From: Streptomyces sp. Act143
GTDB taxonomy: Bacteria; Actinomycetota; Actinomycetes; Streptomycetales; Streptomycetaceae
Length of the DNA stretch: 64,000 nt
Assembly (NCBI RefSeq): GCF_003143935.1
Contig: NZ_QFRX01000001.1
Span: forward strand, 4,196,228 to 4,260,227
Direction: 5' to 3'
Shown here: positions 49,714 to 56,904 of the stretch, in pieces
How the letters are laid out: every line of letters begins with the position of its first letter
How positions within the stretch are numbered: position 1 is the stretch's first letter
Notes under the pieces: generated by a model
Seen by the model: the letters and a program-made list of their open reading frames with translations, nothing else
Told to the model about the DNA's origin: nothing
Database searches by the model: none
Program-made: the position numbers and the translations under genes

Positions 49714-50241
49714 TCAGTCGCGGCCGTCGAGGGCGGCCAGCTTGCGGACCAGGCCCCAGCCGTCGCGCCAGAACGAGCGCCGGGTGTTGTCGTACGCCTC
49801 GCGCCACTCGGGCGGCACCTGGCCGTCGTCCCTGACGTACGTGCCGGTGAGCAGGTCGTACCGGCCCAGCAGCTCGGTCGCCTCGTCGGCGACGTCGTCG
49901 AGGCCGCGCCGCCGTGCGTGCTCGGGGCGCAGGTCGATGTGACCGAGCTTGTGGTCGCCCTGGGGCATGCCCTCGTACGACTCGTCGGCGACCACCATGC
50001 AGTCGGGCGTCTCCTCGGCCGCCATGTGCCAGGCGAGCGCTGCCGCCCAGGCTTTCTCCGTCGAGCAGGCGTCGAGGACGTAGCGGGTGGGGCCGCCGCT
50101 GGGGCCGGTGCGGCCGTGCCGCTCGGGGCCGATGACGGCCACGGTGAACGGCCGCTCGTTCTGCCGGTAGTCGTCGGGCAGGTTGCCGTAGAGGGGCTCG
50201 CCGCCGTAGCGCTCAGGCGTCTCCAGGTACTTGCCGGGCAT
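49714..50241 (-). CDS. hypothetical protein, 175 aa
   Basis: ETPERYGGEPLYGNLPDDYR, then FTVAVIGPERHG and ALAWHMAAEETPDCMVVADE, ending FWRDGWGLVRKLAALDG. Alpha/beta with conserved-looking Trp residues. No motif recognised. ATG at 50241. Third gene of unit 15, after the TCCGGA repeat cluster. Confidence 0.55.
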   Translation of the reverse strand: MPGKYLETPERYGGEPLYGNLPDDYRQNERPFTVAVIGPERHGRTGPSGGPTRYVLDACSTEKAWAAALAWHMAAEETPDCMVVADESYEGMPQGDHKLGHIDLRPEHARRRGLDDVADEATELLGRYDLLTGTYVRDDGQVPPEWREAYDNTRRSFWRDGWGLVRKLAALDGRD

Positions 50242-50275
50242 GCTGTGCCTTCCGTCGTGGGGTGGAGGAGGGGTG

Positions 50276-50327
50276 TCCGGACGGCGTCCGGATGCCGTCC
50301 GGATGCCGCGTCCGGACGGTGTCCGGA
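50276..50327. repeat. five GTCCGGA(C/T)G motifs, intergenic
   Basis: TCCGGA at 50276, 50287, 50298, 50311 and 50322, roughly one helical turn apart (10-13 bp), filling the gap before the 176-aa gene's stop. Two more copies fall just inside that gene (about 50369 and 50396). Confidence 0.75.
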
Positions 50328-50338
50328 CGCGGTGGGTG

Positions 50339-50869
50339 CTACCAGACGAGGACCGCCCCACCTGCGCGGACGACGTCCGGACGCTCGATCGGGACGTCGT
50401 CCGGATTGGTGGCCGCGTGGACGACGATCGGGTTGCGGTGCCAGCTGTCGTCCACCCACAGGTGCACCCAGGGCCGCCCGGAGTACGACCGCCCGTTCAG
50501 CTGCGGGCGAGGCCTGCCGAGGTAGACCCTGCGGGCGCTCCACGCTCCGTGGACCCAGATCCGGCCGGCCGCGTTGGCGTGGCGGATGCCGACCAGCTCG
50601 GCGAGGTCGAGCCCTTCGAGGGAGAGGTCTCGCAGCTCGGCCGCGAGCGTGCGGAGCGTCCAGGTCGACGTCCAGCCGAGCCGCTCGGCGCTGGCCTCGC
50701 GCAGGGTGCGCAGCTCCAGCGGGCTGAGCGGCTCGTCCTGGTGGCGCCGGTGGATCGCCTCGTCCAGCGCGCGCAGGAGGTGCCACGGGGCGGCCTGGTC
50801 GTCGCTGGCGGGGAGGTAGGTGGCGGCGGTGGCGTAGACGCCCCGGATGGTGGCCTCGGTGACCTTCAT
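50339..50869 (-). CDS. helical hypothetical protein, 176 aa
   Basis: ATIRGVYATAATYLPASDDQ, HLLRALDEAIHRRHQDEPLS, ELRTLREASAERLGWTSTWT, then a beta-rich C-terminal half (RPWVHLWVDDSWHRNPIVVH). ATG at 50869. The 3' end encodes DDVPIERPDVV from two TCCGGA motifs. Second gene of unit 15. Unknown. Confidence 0.55.
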   Translation of the reverse strand: MKVTEATIRGVYATAATYLPASDDQAAPWHLLRALDEAIHRRHQDEPLSPLELRTLREASAERLGWTSTWTLRTLAAELRDLSLEGLDLAELVGIRHANAAGRIWVHGAWSARRVYLGRPRPQLNGRSYSGRPWVHLWVDDSWHRNPIVVHAATNPDDVPIERPDVVRAGGAVLVW

Positions 50870-50896
50870 GGCTGCCTTTCTGGATGAGGTGGGGCG

Positions 50897-50947
50897 TCCG
50901 GACGGTGGCCGCTGAGCTGGGCGGATACCGTCCGGACGCCGTCCGGA
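50897..50947. repeat. three GTCCGGACG motifs, intergenic
   Basis: TCCGGA at 50897, 50930 and 50942, in the gap between the 211-aa and 176-aa genes. Together with the 50276 cluster they bracket the 176-aa gene. Confidence 0.7.
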
Positions 50948-50954
50948 CGGTGGG

Positions 50955-51590
50955 TCAGGAGAAGTTGGTCTGGTCGGCGTGCTCGCCGCCGCGCTTCCAG
51001 ATGAGGGCGCGGACGTGGTTCGCGGGGACCTCGTAGAAGAGGCGGCCGGTGAGCGGGTCGCCGTTGAGGCGGGTCAGCTGGAGGCTCGTCTCCTCCAGCT
51101 CCCAGGCGTCGCTCGCGGGCGGCTCGATGCCCTCGGGCAGGTAGACGTCCACCTCGCCGTCGCCGGCTTCGGCCTTGATGGCGATGACCTCGCCGTCGGC
51201 CAGGCGGATGCGGAGCATCGGGCGGGGGCCGGTGCCGGTGCCTTCGAGTACGGCCTGGTCGAAGCGGTCGGTGGTGGGGTCGCTCTGGTCGGCGTGCTCG
51301 CCGCCGTGCTCCTCGATGAGCTTGCGGACGTCGGCCACCTGGACCTCGTAGAAGTAGCGGCCGTTGACCGGGTCGTCACCGGCGGTCAGCCATGCCTCCC
51401 ACGCGTCTTCCAGCTCCCAGCTGTCGCCGTCGGGGGTCTGGATCTCGTCGGGCAGGTAGACGTCCACGGTGGCCGCGCAGGAGGCCGCCTTGATGCTGAT
51501 GAGCTGGCCGTCGGCCAGGCGCAGGTTGTAGTGGACGCCGCCGGTGCCGTCGGCGAGGAACTGCTCGAAGTGGGAGGTGGTGGTGGCCAT
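50955..51590 (-). CDS. internally duplicated protein, 211 aa
   Basis: Two tandem copies of about 95 residues. First: YNLRLADGQLISIKAASCAA, VDVYLPDEI, DSWELEDAW, YFYEVQVADVRKLIEEHGGE. Second: LRIRLADGEVIAIKAEAGDG, VDVYLPEGI, DAWELEETS, LFYEVPANHVRALIWKRGGE. Each ends in HADQ. Beta-rich with a terminal helix. ATG at 51590. First gene of unit 15. Function unknown. Confidence 0.65.
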   Translation of the reverse strand: MATTTSHFEQFLADGTGGVHYNLRLADGQLISIKAASCAATVDVYLPDEIQTPDGDSWELEDAWEAWLTAGDDPVNGRYFYEVQVADVRKLIEEHGGEHADQSDPTTDRFDQAVLEGTGTGPRPMLRIRLADGEVIAIKAEAGDGEVDVYLPEGIEPPASDAWELEETSLQLTRLNGDPLTGRLFYEVPANHVRALIWKRGGEHADQTNFS

Positions 51591-51634
51591 GGCTGGCTCC
51601 GTTCGGTGAGTGGTGGGTGGTGACACCTTCATCA

Positions 51635-51683
51635 TTGACCCCACCACCCGGGATAACCGCGTTATCCCGGGAAGTTTGGTCAA
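51635..51683 (-). promoter_or_regulatory. cassette promoter 15
   Basis: TTGACC, 17 nt, GCGGTT; inner dyad CCCGGGATAAC/GTTATCCCGGG perfect. Stop spacing 23 nt. Leader type B. Confidence 0.8.
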
Positions 51684-51706
51684 GGATTCGGCAAGGAAAC
51701 CGCTGG

Positions 51707-52321
51707 TCAGACGGTGGCGACCGCGGCGGTGAAAGCGGCGTCGAGGGACTGGACGAAGTCGGCGCCGACGGCCGCGAGGTGGGCGGCCTGGCGGGCTTCG
51801 GCCGCCTCGGCGTCCCTGGCGTGGACGGCCAGCCCGCACGAGCACCAGGTGGTGGTGCGGTCGCTGGAGTCCATCCGCTCGTGGGCGGCGGCCACCAGAC
51901 TGAGGCGGGCGGCCAGGGTGAGGCGCAGGTGCTCGTTGTCGGTGTTGAGGAGGAACCCCTGGGCGAGGAGCCGCTCCGCCCGGCTCGGCGGGATCTGGCA
52001 GACGCCGGCCTCGATGACGGGCAGGGTGTACCGCTCGGAGTCGACGAGGCGGACGACGGGGACGGAGGCGATGACCCGCAGGTCGGACAGCTCGTAGTCG
52101 GTGGGGTCGGCGGGGACTTGCGGGGTGAGGGTGATGGAGCGCAGGGCCGGGGTCAGCGTGCCGGGGTCGATCCGGCGCCAGCGGATGATGGCGCCGCCGG
52201 TGCGCTGGGGCTCGATGGCGTAGCCGCGGTTGCAGGCCCGGCGCAGGAGGACCAGGGCGTGGGGCTCGCTGGCGGTGCCGGTGGTGGTGCTGCTGCCACT
52301 GTCGACGGTCTCGGTGAACAC
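51707..52321 (-). CDS. hypothetical protein, 204 aa
   Basis: LVLLRRACNRGYAIEPQRTG, SITLTPQVPADPTDYELSDL, YTLPVIEAGVCQIPPSRAER, LRLTLAARLSLVAAAHERMD, TTWCSCGLAVHARDAEAAEA. The CSCG could bind metal with neighbouring His. GTG at 52321 follows AGGAGG. Sole gene of unit 16. Its leader contains a strong hairpin. Confidence 0.55.
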   Translation of the reverse strand: MFTETVDSGSSTTTGTASEPHALVLLRRACNRGYAIEPQRTGGAIIRWRRIDPGTLTPALRSITLTPQVPADPTDYELSDLRVIASVPVVRLVDSERYTLPVIEAGVCQIPPSRAERLLAQGFLLNTDNEHLRLTLAARLSLVAAAHERMDSSDRTTTWCSCGLAVHARDAEAAEARQAAHLAAVGADFVQSLDAAFTAAVATV

Positions 52322-52344
52322 GATGGCCTCCTGGGTGGGGGGTG

Positions 52345-52372
52345 GGGCCCGGCCGGGGCTGTGGCCGGGCCC
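52345..52372 (-). promoter_or_regulatory. hairpin in the leader of the 204-aa gene
   Basis: GGGCCCGGCC/GGCCGGGCCC (52345-52354 with 52363-52372) lies between promoter 16 and the start codon, ahead of the AGGAGG. Likely attenuates the unit. Confidence 0.5.
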
Positions 52373-52400
52373 TGGGTGGTGGTGTGTCGTGCATTCATCC

Positions 52401-52449
52401 TTGACCAAGCCTGGCCGGTTAACCTCGATGTACCGGCCGGTTTGGTCAA
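52401..52449 (-). promoter_or_regulatory. cassette promoter 16
   Basis: TTGACC-17-GAGGTT, outer arms TTGACCAA/TTGGTCAA perfect, inner dyad changed to CCGGTTAAC/GTACCGG. Stop spacing 23 nt. Leader type A. Confidence 0.75.
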
Positions 52450-52472
52450 GGGATCGACAAGGAAACCGCTGG

Positions 52473-53402
52473 TCAGGCGCGGGGGTGGCGGTGGGCGTTG
52501 GCGTCCAGCCAGACCGTCAGCCGCAGTGCGGCCTCGGCGCACTCGCCGGCCAGGTCCAGCCCTGACGGGGCCTCGAACAGGACGTCCACGTGCTCGCCGT
52601 TGGCGCTGTACAGGGCGGCCACCCATGGCTCCTCGTGGTCGGCCGGGTCGAGGTAGGCGCTCTCGCCGGAGTACAGGTAGACCTTCGAGCCGGTGTGGGC
52701 CTCGTCCTCGTCGGCGCTGCGGTCGACCGCGACCAGGACGTAGCTGATTCCGCCGTCGTCGAGGTAGAGGAAGGCCGGGACGCCGAACTCCGCCAGCGCT
52801 GCGACCAGCTTGTCCCCGTCGTGCGGCCCTGCGGCGGCCGCGGCCTTCTTGGCGTAGCCGCGCTGGGCGGCCAGGTGGAACGGCGGCTTGCCCTGGTTGT
52901 ACGGGCGGGCGTTGTCGTCGGCCACGACCTTGGCGAGCTGGTCGCGCTTGTAGTGGATCGCCGCCAGGGAGCGCAGTGCCCAGGCCACGGTCTCGTCGTC
53001 GTCGGATTCGAGCTGGCGGCCGTGGAGGACGGTGTTGCGGCGCTTCTGGAGCTCGAAGTCGTCGCGGGCGAGCTTCTCGCTCACCGCGCCGAGGGCCCTC
53101 ATCGGGCCGACCTCGCCGAGGGCGGGGGCGACCGCGTAGTCCAGGACGGCCGGGGAGAGGTGGAAGTCGTGCGCCGTCATCAGGTCGCGGGCTTCCTGCA
53201 GACTGTCGAGCGTCTCGGCGGGCAGCCGGCGGCCGTCCTCGATCGGGTAGGCCGGGGCGGTCAGGGCCGCGAAGCGGATGCTGGCGGCCAGGCGGCCGAT
53301 GTACCAGCGGTCGGAGTGGTGGGCGCGGTCCTCGACGATCCCGGCGAGGATGCGCAGCCTGCGGGCGACGGCCTCGGTGGCGGTGGTGGCGATGGTACTC
53401 AT
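52473..53402 (-). CDS. hypothetical protein, 309 aa
   Basis: N-terminal helical half (RLRILAGIVEDRAHHSDRWY, IGRLAASIRFAALTAPAYPI), a charged middle (ARDDFELQKRRNTVLHGRQL), and a C-terminal alpha/beta domain (GVPAFLYLDDGGISYVLVAV, KVYLYSGESAYLDPADHEEP, LAGECAEAALRLTVWLDANA). No catalytic motif recognised. ATG at 53402. Third gene of unit 17. Confidence 0.6.
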   Translation of the reverse strand: MSTIATTATEAVARRLRILAGIVEDRAHHSDRWYIGRLAASIRFAALTAPAYPIEDGRRLPAETLDSLQEARDLMTAHDFHLSPAVLDYAVAPALGEVGPMRALGAVSEKLARDDFELQKRRNTVLHGRQLESDDDETVAWALRSLAAIHYKRDQLAKVVADDNARPYNQGKPPFHLAAQRGYAKKAAAAAGPHDGDKLVAALAEFGVPAFLYLDDGGISYVLVAVDRSADEDEAHTGSKVYLYSGESAYLDPADHEEPWVAALYSANGEHVDVLFEAPSGLDLAGECAEAALRLTVWLDANAHRHPRA

Positions 53403-53423
53403 GGCGTTCCCTTCGGAGTGTGG

Positions 53424-53894
53424 TCAGGCCCAGCGGCGCAGGGCGTGCTGGCGGCGGCCGAGGTAGGGCACCGCGGCGTCGGGGTGCTGGCTGGCGATGT
53501 GGGCGGCGGCCGACTCGCGGGCGCCGTCGCGGGTGGTGCCGGTGCGGCCGATGGTCGGGCAGTCGAAGTTGAAGCCGTCGGCGGCGACGGTCTCGCCGGT
53601 GATGACGTGGACCTCGCAGCGCCAGACCCACCGCCCGCGCCGGGCGCCGGGCTCCTGCCGGTAGGAGACGAGCGCGACGGGGGCGGGGGCGCCCACGGCC
53701 TCCAGCAGGCAGCCGGTGACGGCGCCGTTGGGCTCGTCGAAGGGGAGGACGACGGGGCGGGTCTCCCACCAGCGCAGGTTCAGGGTCGGCCACTGGTCGG
53801 CGGGTACGGGCTGGTCGTCGGGCAGGAACTCGCCGGGTGCGGCCAGGAGGGGCCAGTCGGGGCGGACGTGGTGGAGGTGGGGCAGGCGTTCCAT
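53424..53894 (-). CDS. hypothetical protein, 156 aa
   Basis: Trp-rich N-terminal half (HHVRPDWPLLAAPGEFLPDD, LNLRWWETRPVVLPFDEPNG) and a C-terminal region with EVHVITGETVAADGFNFDCP and ESAAAHIASQHPDAAVPYLG. ATG at 53894. Second gene of unit 17. Not recognised. Confidence 0.55.
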   Translation of the reverse strand: MERLPHLHHVRPDWPLLAAPGEFLPDDQPVPADQWPTLNLRWWETRPVVLPFDEPNGAVTGCLLEAVGAPAPVALVSYRQEPGARRGRWVWRCEVHVITGETVAADGFNFDCPTIGRTGTTRDGARESAAAHIASQHPDAAVPYLGRRQHALRRWA

Positions 53895-53905
53895 CGGGGT
53901 TCCTT

Positions 53906-54256
53906 TCAGCTGGCGAGCGCGAGGATGTGGACGGCGATTCGGTGGGCGCACATGTGGATGCCGCGCAGTCCGGCCGGGCACGTGCAGGCCGCTCGTGCCG
54001 TCCGGTAGGCCTCCAGGCCGTCGCTGCTGACGGCGAGGTAGACGCGGTTCTTGCGGGTGTCGCGGAGGGGGATGACGCCGCCCTGTTCGAGCAGCTCCTC
54101 GGCCTTGTCGACCAGGTGCGGCTTGTACTGGGTCAGCTCCTCGGACCGGCGCGCCCGCCTCACCTTCCGGCGGCATTTCGGGCCGAGGCCGTCGGGTGAG
54201 GAGTTCCGCAGACGCCGGCCGCACTTGAGGCACTTGGTGACCGGCGTTGCGTCCAT
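53906..54256 (-). CDS. DUF6011-like zinc protein with SWIM finger, 116 aa
   Basis: N-terminal CLKCGRRLRNSSPDGLGPKC is a four-Cys site of the DUF6011 type. A helical linker follows, and the C-terminus has ACTCPAGLRGIHMCAHRIAV, the CxCx(n)CxH of a SWIM zinc finger, a DNA- or protein-binding module. ATG at 54256. First gene of unit 17. Confidence 0.7.
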   Translation of the reverse strand: MDATPVTKCLKCGRRLRNSSPDGLGPKCRRKVRRARRSEELTQYKPHLVDKAEELLEQGGVIPLRDTRKNRVYLAVSSDGLEAYRTARAACTCPAGLRGIHMCAHRIAVHILALAS

Positions 54257-54298
54257 CGCTGCTCCCTCGGTGGTGGGTGGTGTGTCGTGCATTCATCA

Positions 54299-54348
54299 TT
54301 GACCGAATGGCTCGGGATTATCCGCGTTATCCCGGATGATTTGGTCAG
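54299..54348 (-). promoter_or_regulatory. cassette promoter 17
   Basis: -35 CTGACC with 17-nt spacing to GCGGAT. Inner dyad CGGGATTAT/GTTATCCCG kept. A second TTGACC lies 11 bp further upstream (54354-54359). Leader type A. Confidence 0.65.
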
Positions 54349-54400
54349 GGATTGGTCAAGAGAGGGCGCTCCGCTGCTGGTCAGCGGCGGGGCGCCCCGT

Positions 54401-55165
54401 TCAGGCGGTGAGCTCGGCGAGGAGGACGGTGGCGTTGTCCACGAACCGCTGCTCGTCCTCGGTCCGGCTCTTGCGGGAGGTCTCCACGGCCAGGTCGACG
54501 AAGCGGCGGGCGATGGCGGGCAGCTGCTCGTCGTCCAGCTCCACGAACAGGTCGTGCCGGGCCTCCTCGTGCGGCTCGTACGCGCCGTCGGTGGCCAGGA
54601 CGAGGCGGTCGCCGTCGGCGATGTCGTGGGTCGCCGTCTCGATCGCCGGGTGACCGTAGCCGGCCTGGGCGTCCTCGTCGGTGAGGACGGCGCCGAGGTA
54701 GGAGGTGATCATGTTGCGGTTGCCGCCCTCGGGGTGGGTGGCGGTCGGCGGGTAGACCCGGCGAAGGTTGTGGTCGTCGGTCAGCCGGTGGGCGATGCCG
54801 TGGTGCAGGAGGTAGGCGCGGGAGTCTCCGGCCCAGGCGACGACGAGGGGCTTGCCGGGAGCGGTGACGGCGACGACGGCGGCTGCGCTGGGGAGGTAGC
54901 GGCGCTCGTAGGGGTCCTGGCGGTCGGGGTCGGCCGCGATCTCCTCGTACAGGGAGCGCAGGGCGCTCTCGGCGTCGCCGCGGCGGGCGGCCCGGGTGGC
55001 GAGGCGGGCGGCCATGGTGCGGGTCCAGTCGCGGATCGTCTCGGAGGTGCCGATGCCGTCGAGGACGGCGTACGCGCGGATGCCGTCGGCGCCGGTGCGG
55101 ACGGCGGCCGCGTCGCACTGGATGCCCCTGCCGCCGATGTTCTGGGCGGTCGCGTAGCTGCGCAT
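54401..55165 (-). CDS. PP2C-family serine/threonine phosphatase, 254 aa
   Basis: Metal-binding and catalytic motifs are all present: GGRGIQCDAAAV (early Asp), YAVLDGIGTSE (DG), VAWAGDSRAYLLH (GDSR), RLTDDHNL, RLVLATDGAYE (DG) and VDNATVLL (DN). Length matches a bare PP2C domain, so it is soluble and unregulated by fused domains. It would remove phosphates placed by host Hanks-type kinases, or silence kinase-based defences. That use is inference. ATG at 55165. Second gene of unit 18. Confidence 0.85.
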   Translation of the reverse strand: MRSYATAQNIGGRGIQCDAAAVRTGADGIRAYAVLDGIGTSETIRDWTRTMAARLATRAARRGDAESALRSLYEEIAADPDRQDPYERRYLPSAAAVVAVTAPGKPLVVAWAGDSRAYLLHHGIAHRLTDDHNLRRVYPPTATHPEGGNRNMITSYLGAVLTDEDAQAGYGHPAIETATHDIADGDRLVLATDGAYEPHEEARHDLFVELDDEQLPAIARRFVDLAVETSRKSRTEDEQRFVDNATVLLAELTA

Positions 55166-55193
55166 GGGTCGTGCTCCGTTCGGTGAGGGGTGG

Positions 55194-55217
55194 GGCGCCC
55201 CGCGGTCGCGGGGCGCC
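55194..55217 (-). terminator. hairpin after the 162-aa gene
   Basis: 10-bp stem GGCGCCCCGC/GCGGGGCGCC, 13 nt past the stop, between the 162-aa and phosphatase genes. Confidence 0.6.
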
Positions 55218-55230
55218 GTCGTCGGTGGGA

Positions 55231-55719
55231 TCAGCTCTGCTCGCTGGCGGGGCGTACACACGTCTCGTGGGTGTGGCAGTTGCACTTGCCGCAGCCCGCG
55301 CACATCTGGCCGGCCTCCAGCCCGCAGGGTCCGCAGCCGCCGGAGGCGTCCAGCTCGGCATCGTCGATCGCGTTCATCAGCTCGAACGCCTTCTGCTTGT
55401 CGAAGCGGGACCGCGGCCTGCACGAGCCGTCGCAGAACTCGGGGCCGCCGAGGAGGACGCTGTCCTCGCCCTGGTGGCCCTCGCAGCCCTCGGCCTCCCT
55501 GAGCGTGACCGTGATGTCGTGCACCTTGAGCACGCCCTCACCCGTCTTGTCGCAGGCGTGGCGCAGGAGCTCGACGTCCATGTGCAGGGCGAGGCCCTCG
55601 GTGGGCGGCTTGCCCTGCACCAGGGCGAGGCTCCTGATGATGCCTCGCAGCTGGCTGGAGTCGGCGGCGCTGTAGTTGCGGTCCTCGATGGCGGGGTGCT
55701 CGATGACGACGTCGTACAC
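55231..55719 (-). CDS. Cys-rich protein, 162 aa
   Basis: N-terminal alpha/beta part (YDVVIEHPAIEDRNYSAADS, LHMDVELLRHACDKTGEGVL, VHDITVTLREAEG) and a Cys cluster at the C-terminus (GGCGPCGLEAGQMCAGCGKC, NCHTHETC) able to bind two or more zinc ions or an Fe-S cluster. GTG at 55719 behind AGGAAGGAA. First gene of unit 18. Confidence 0.6.
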   Translation of the reverse strand: MYDVVIEHPAIEDRNYSAADSSQLRGIIRSLALVQGKPPTEGLALHMDVELLRHACDKTGEGVLKVHDITVTLREAEGCEGHQGEDSVLLGGPEFCDGSCRPRSRFDKQKAFELMNAIDDAELDASGGCGPCGLEAGQMCAGCGKCNCHTHETCVRPASEQS

Positions 55720-55761
55720 GGCGTTTCCTTCCTGAGCGGGTGGTGTGTCCTCATTCATCCT

Positions 55762-55810
55762 GGACCATACAGCCCTGGATTACACACCGTATCCCGATGG
55801 ATTTGGTCGA
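55762..55810 (-). promoter_or_regulatory. cassette promoter 18 (divergent copy)
   Basis: -35 TCGACC. The -10 position reads GTGTGT, the weakest match. Part of the dyad remains (GATTAC/GTATCCCGA). Leader type A, shortened. Confidence 0.5.
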
Positions 55811-55863
55811 ATGCTTGCCAGGGGAAGCCGCCCCGCCCGGCAAGTGGAGGGGCGGCCTGGCGG

Positions 55864-56064
55864 TCAGCGACGGGCGGGCCGCGAACCGGCGAGCGGGAGC
55901 CCCAGGTCGCAGTGCTCGCAGAACACGACGTCACTGTTGTCGGTGAGGCACACCAGCTCCAGCCCACAGTCGCAGGTGCCGAGGTCCGGCAGCTCGGGCA
56001 GCGGCCGGGTGACCCGCACGGCCGGCTCGTTGACGACAGTGGCGGCGATGGTGGATGCGCTCAT
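55864..56064 (-). CDS. zinc-ribbon protein, 66 aa
   Basis: Paralogue of the 71-aa protein at 33289: Thr/Val-rich N-terminus, CDCGLELVCLTDNSDVVFCE, HCDLGL. ATG at 56064 behind GGGAG. Nearest cassette gene to the divergent regulator. Possible adaptor. Confidence 0.65.
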   Translation of the reverse strand: MSASTIAATVVNEPAVRVTRPLPELPDLGTCDCGLELVCLTDNSDVVFCEHCDLGLPLAGSRPARR

Positions 56065-56117
56065 GACTCTCTCCCTGGGGTGGTGCGGTGGTTTGTCGTA
56101 CTTCATTCCTCCCCTGT

Positions 56118-56146
56118 CCACCCATGTCCACCCTCGTTTGGTCGAG
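56118..56146 (-). promoter_or_regulatory. remnant of a cassette promoter
   Basis: TTGGTCGA (TCGACC on the minus strand) with no recognisable -10 or dyad at the usual distance; an eroded or founder copy upstream of the 66-aa gene. Confidence 0.35.
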
Positions 56147-56230
56147 AAAAGCCCAGTTCACAGCAGGTTTGACTTTGCCTTGGCTCGGCCATCCGTGTTT
56201 ATCCCGGTCTGCTTGTGCAAGACTCGCCAT

Positions 56231-56839
56231 ATGGCCACCACCGACAGCCCGCCCCAGAGCGGCTACCAGCCGAGCGCCCAGCTCCGGCAGCACCTCGACG
56301 ACTGGAACAAGGCCGTGGCCGCAGAGCCGACGGCCCGCAAGGCGCTCGAGGACGGCATCGCCGTCGAGCTGACCGAGAACCGGCAGCTGAACCTGCCGAC
56401 GCTCGCCGAGCACATGCCGTGGACGGCGGAGAACATCCGCCTCCTCATGGCCGGGCGCGGCGTGCCGCCGCGCGAGCGTCACCGCAAGGAGGAGGGTGAC
56501 CCGCCGGTGTACACGCCGAGTGACCGGCTGCGTGACCAGCTGGCCGGCTGGCACCTGGCCGTCGACGACGAGAAGAAGGCGCGCGCCGCTCTGGAAAAGG
56601 CGATCGCCGACGAGCTGCGGGCGAATCCGGACCTGACCAATGCCGAGATCGCCGCGCATCTCCCCTGGGCGCAGGAACAGATCCGGCTGATTGCCCGCGC
56701 GCACAATGTGCCGCGCCGCCGTAAGCGGGGCTCGGAGCACAAGCTGATCGAGGCCAATGGAAAGCCGAAGTCGGTCGTCGTGCCTTACGACTGGTACGTG
56801 CAGCAGCCGGGAGCAGATCCGTCCATCGTCAAGCGGTGA
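56231..56839 (+). CDS. tandem-HTH DNA-binding protein, candidate array regulator, 202 aa
   Basis: Two repeats of about 75 residues. First: YQPSAQLRQHLDDWNKAVAA, LPTLAEHMPWTAENIRLLMA, GRGVPPRER. Second: YTPSDRLRDQLAGWHLAVDD, NAEIAAHLPWAQEQIRLIAR, AHNVPRRRKRG. Each (AxHxPWxxExIRLxxxxxxVPxR) looks like a helix-turn-helix with a basic C-terminal arm. Start ATG at 56231 without a ribosome binding site, possibly leaderless. The only plus-strand gene in the right half, divergent from the cassette array and from the membrane operon, and followed by a strong terminator. A twofold repeat could match the dyad symmetry of the array promoters. Confidence 0.65.
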   Translation: MATTDSPPQSGYQPSAQLRQHLDDWNKAVAAEPTARKALEDGIAVELTENRQLNLPTLAEHMPWTAENIRLLMAGRGVPPRERHRKEEGDPPVYTPSDRLRDQLAGWHLAVDDEKKARAALEKAIADELRANPDLTNAEIAAHLPWAQEQIRLIARAHNVPRRRKRGSEHKLIEANGKPKSVVVPYDWYVQQPGADPSIVKR

Positions 56840-56851
56840 TGGCGGGCAGAC

Positions 56852-56884
56852 GAAAGGGCCACGACGGGGGAGCGTGGCCCTTTC
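56852..56884 (+). terminator. terminator of the tandem-HTH gene
   Basis: 12-bp stem (56852-56863 with 56873-56884) followed by GCGTTTT. Bidirectional in position, since the next minus-strand gene ends 20 nt away. Confidence 0.85.
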
Positions 56885-56904
56885 GCGTTTTCGGGATCAG
56901 GCGG

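Noticed and set aside
54365..54400. Terminator-like GC-rich stretch before the phosphatase stop
   Set aside because: Arms are interrupted and short. Not better than chance at this base composition.
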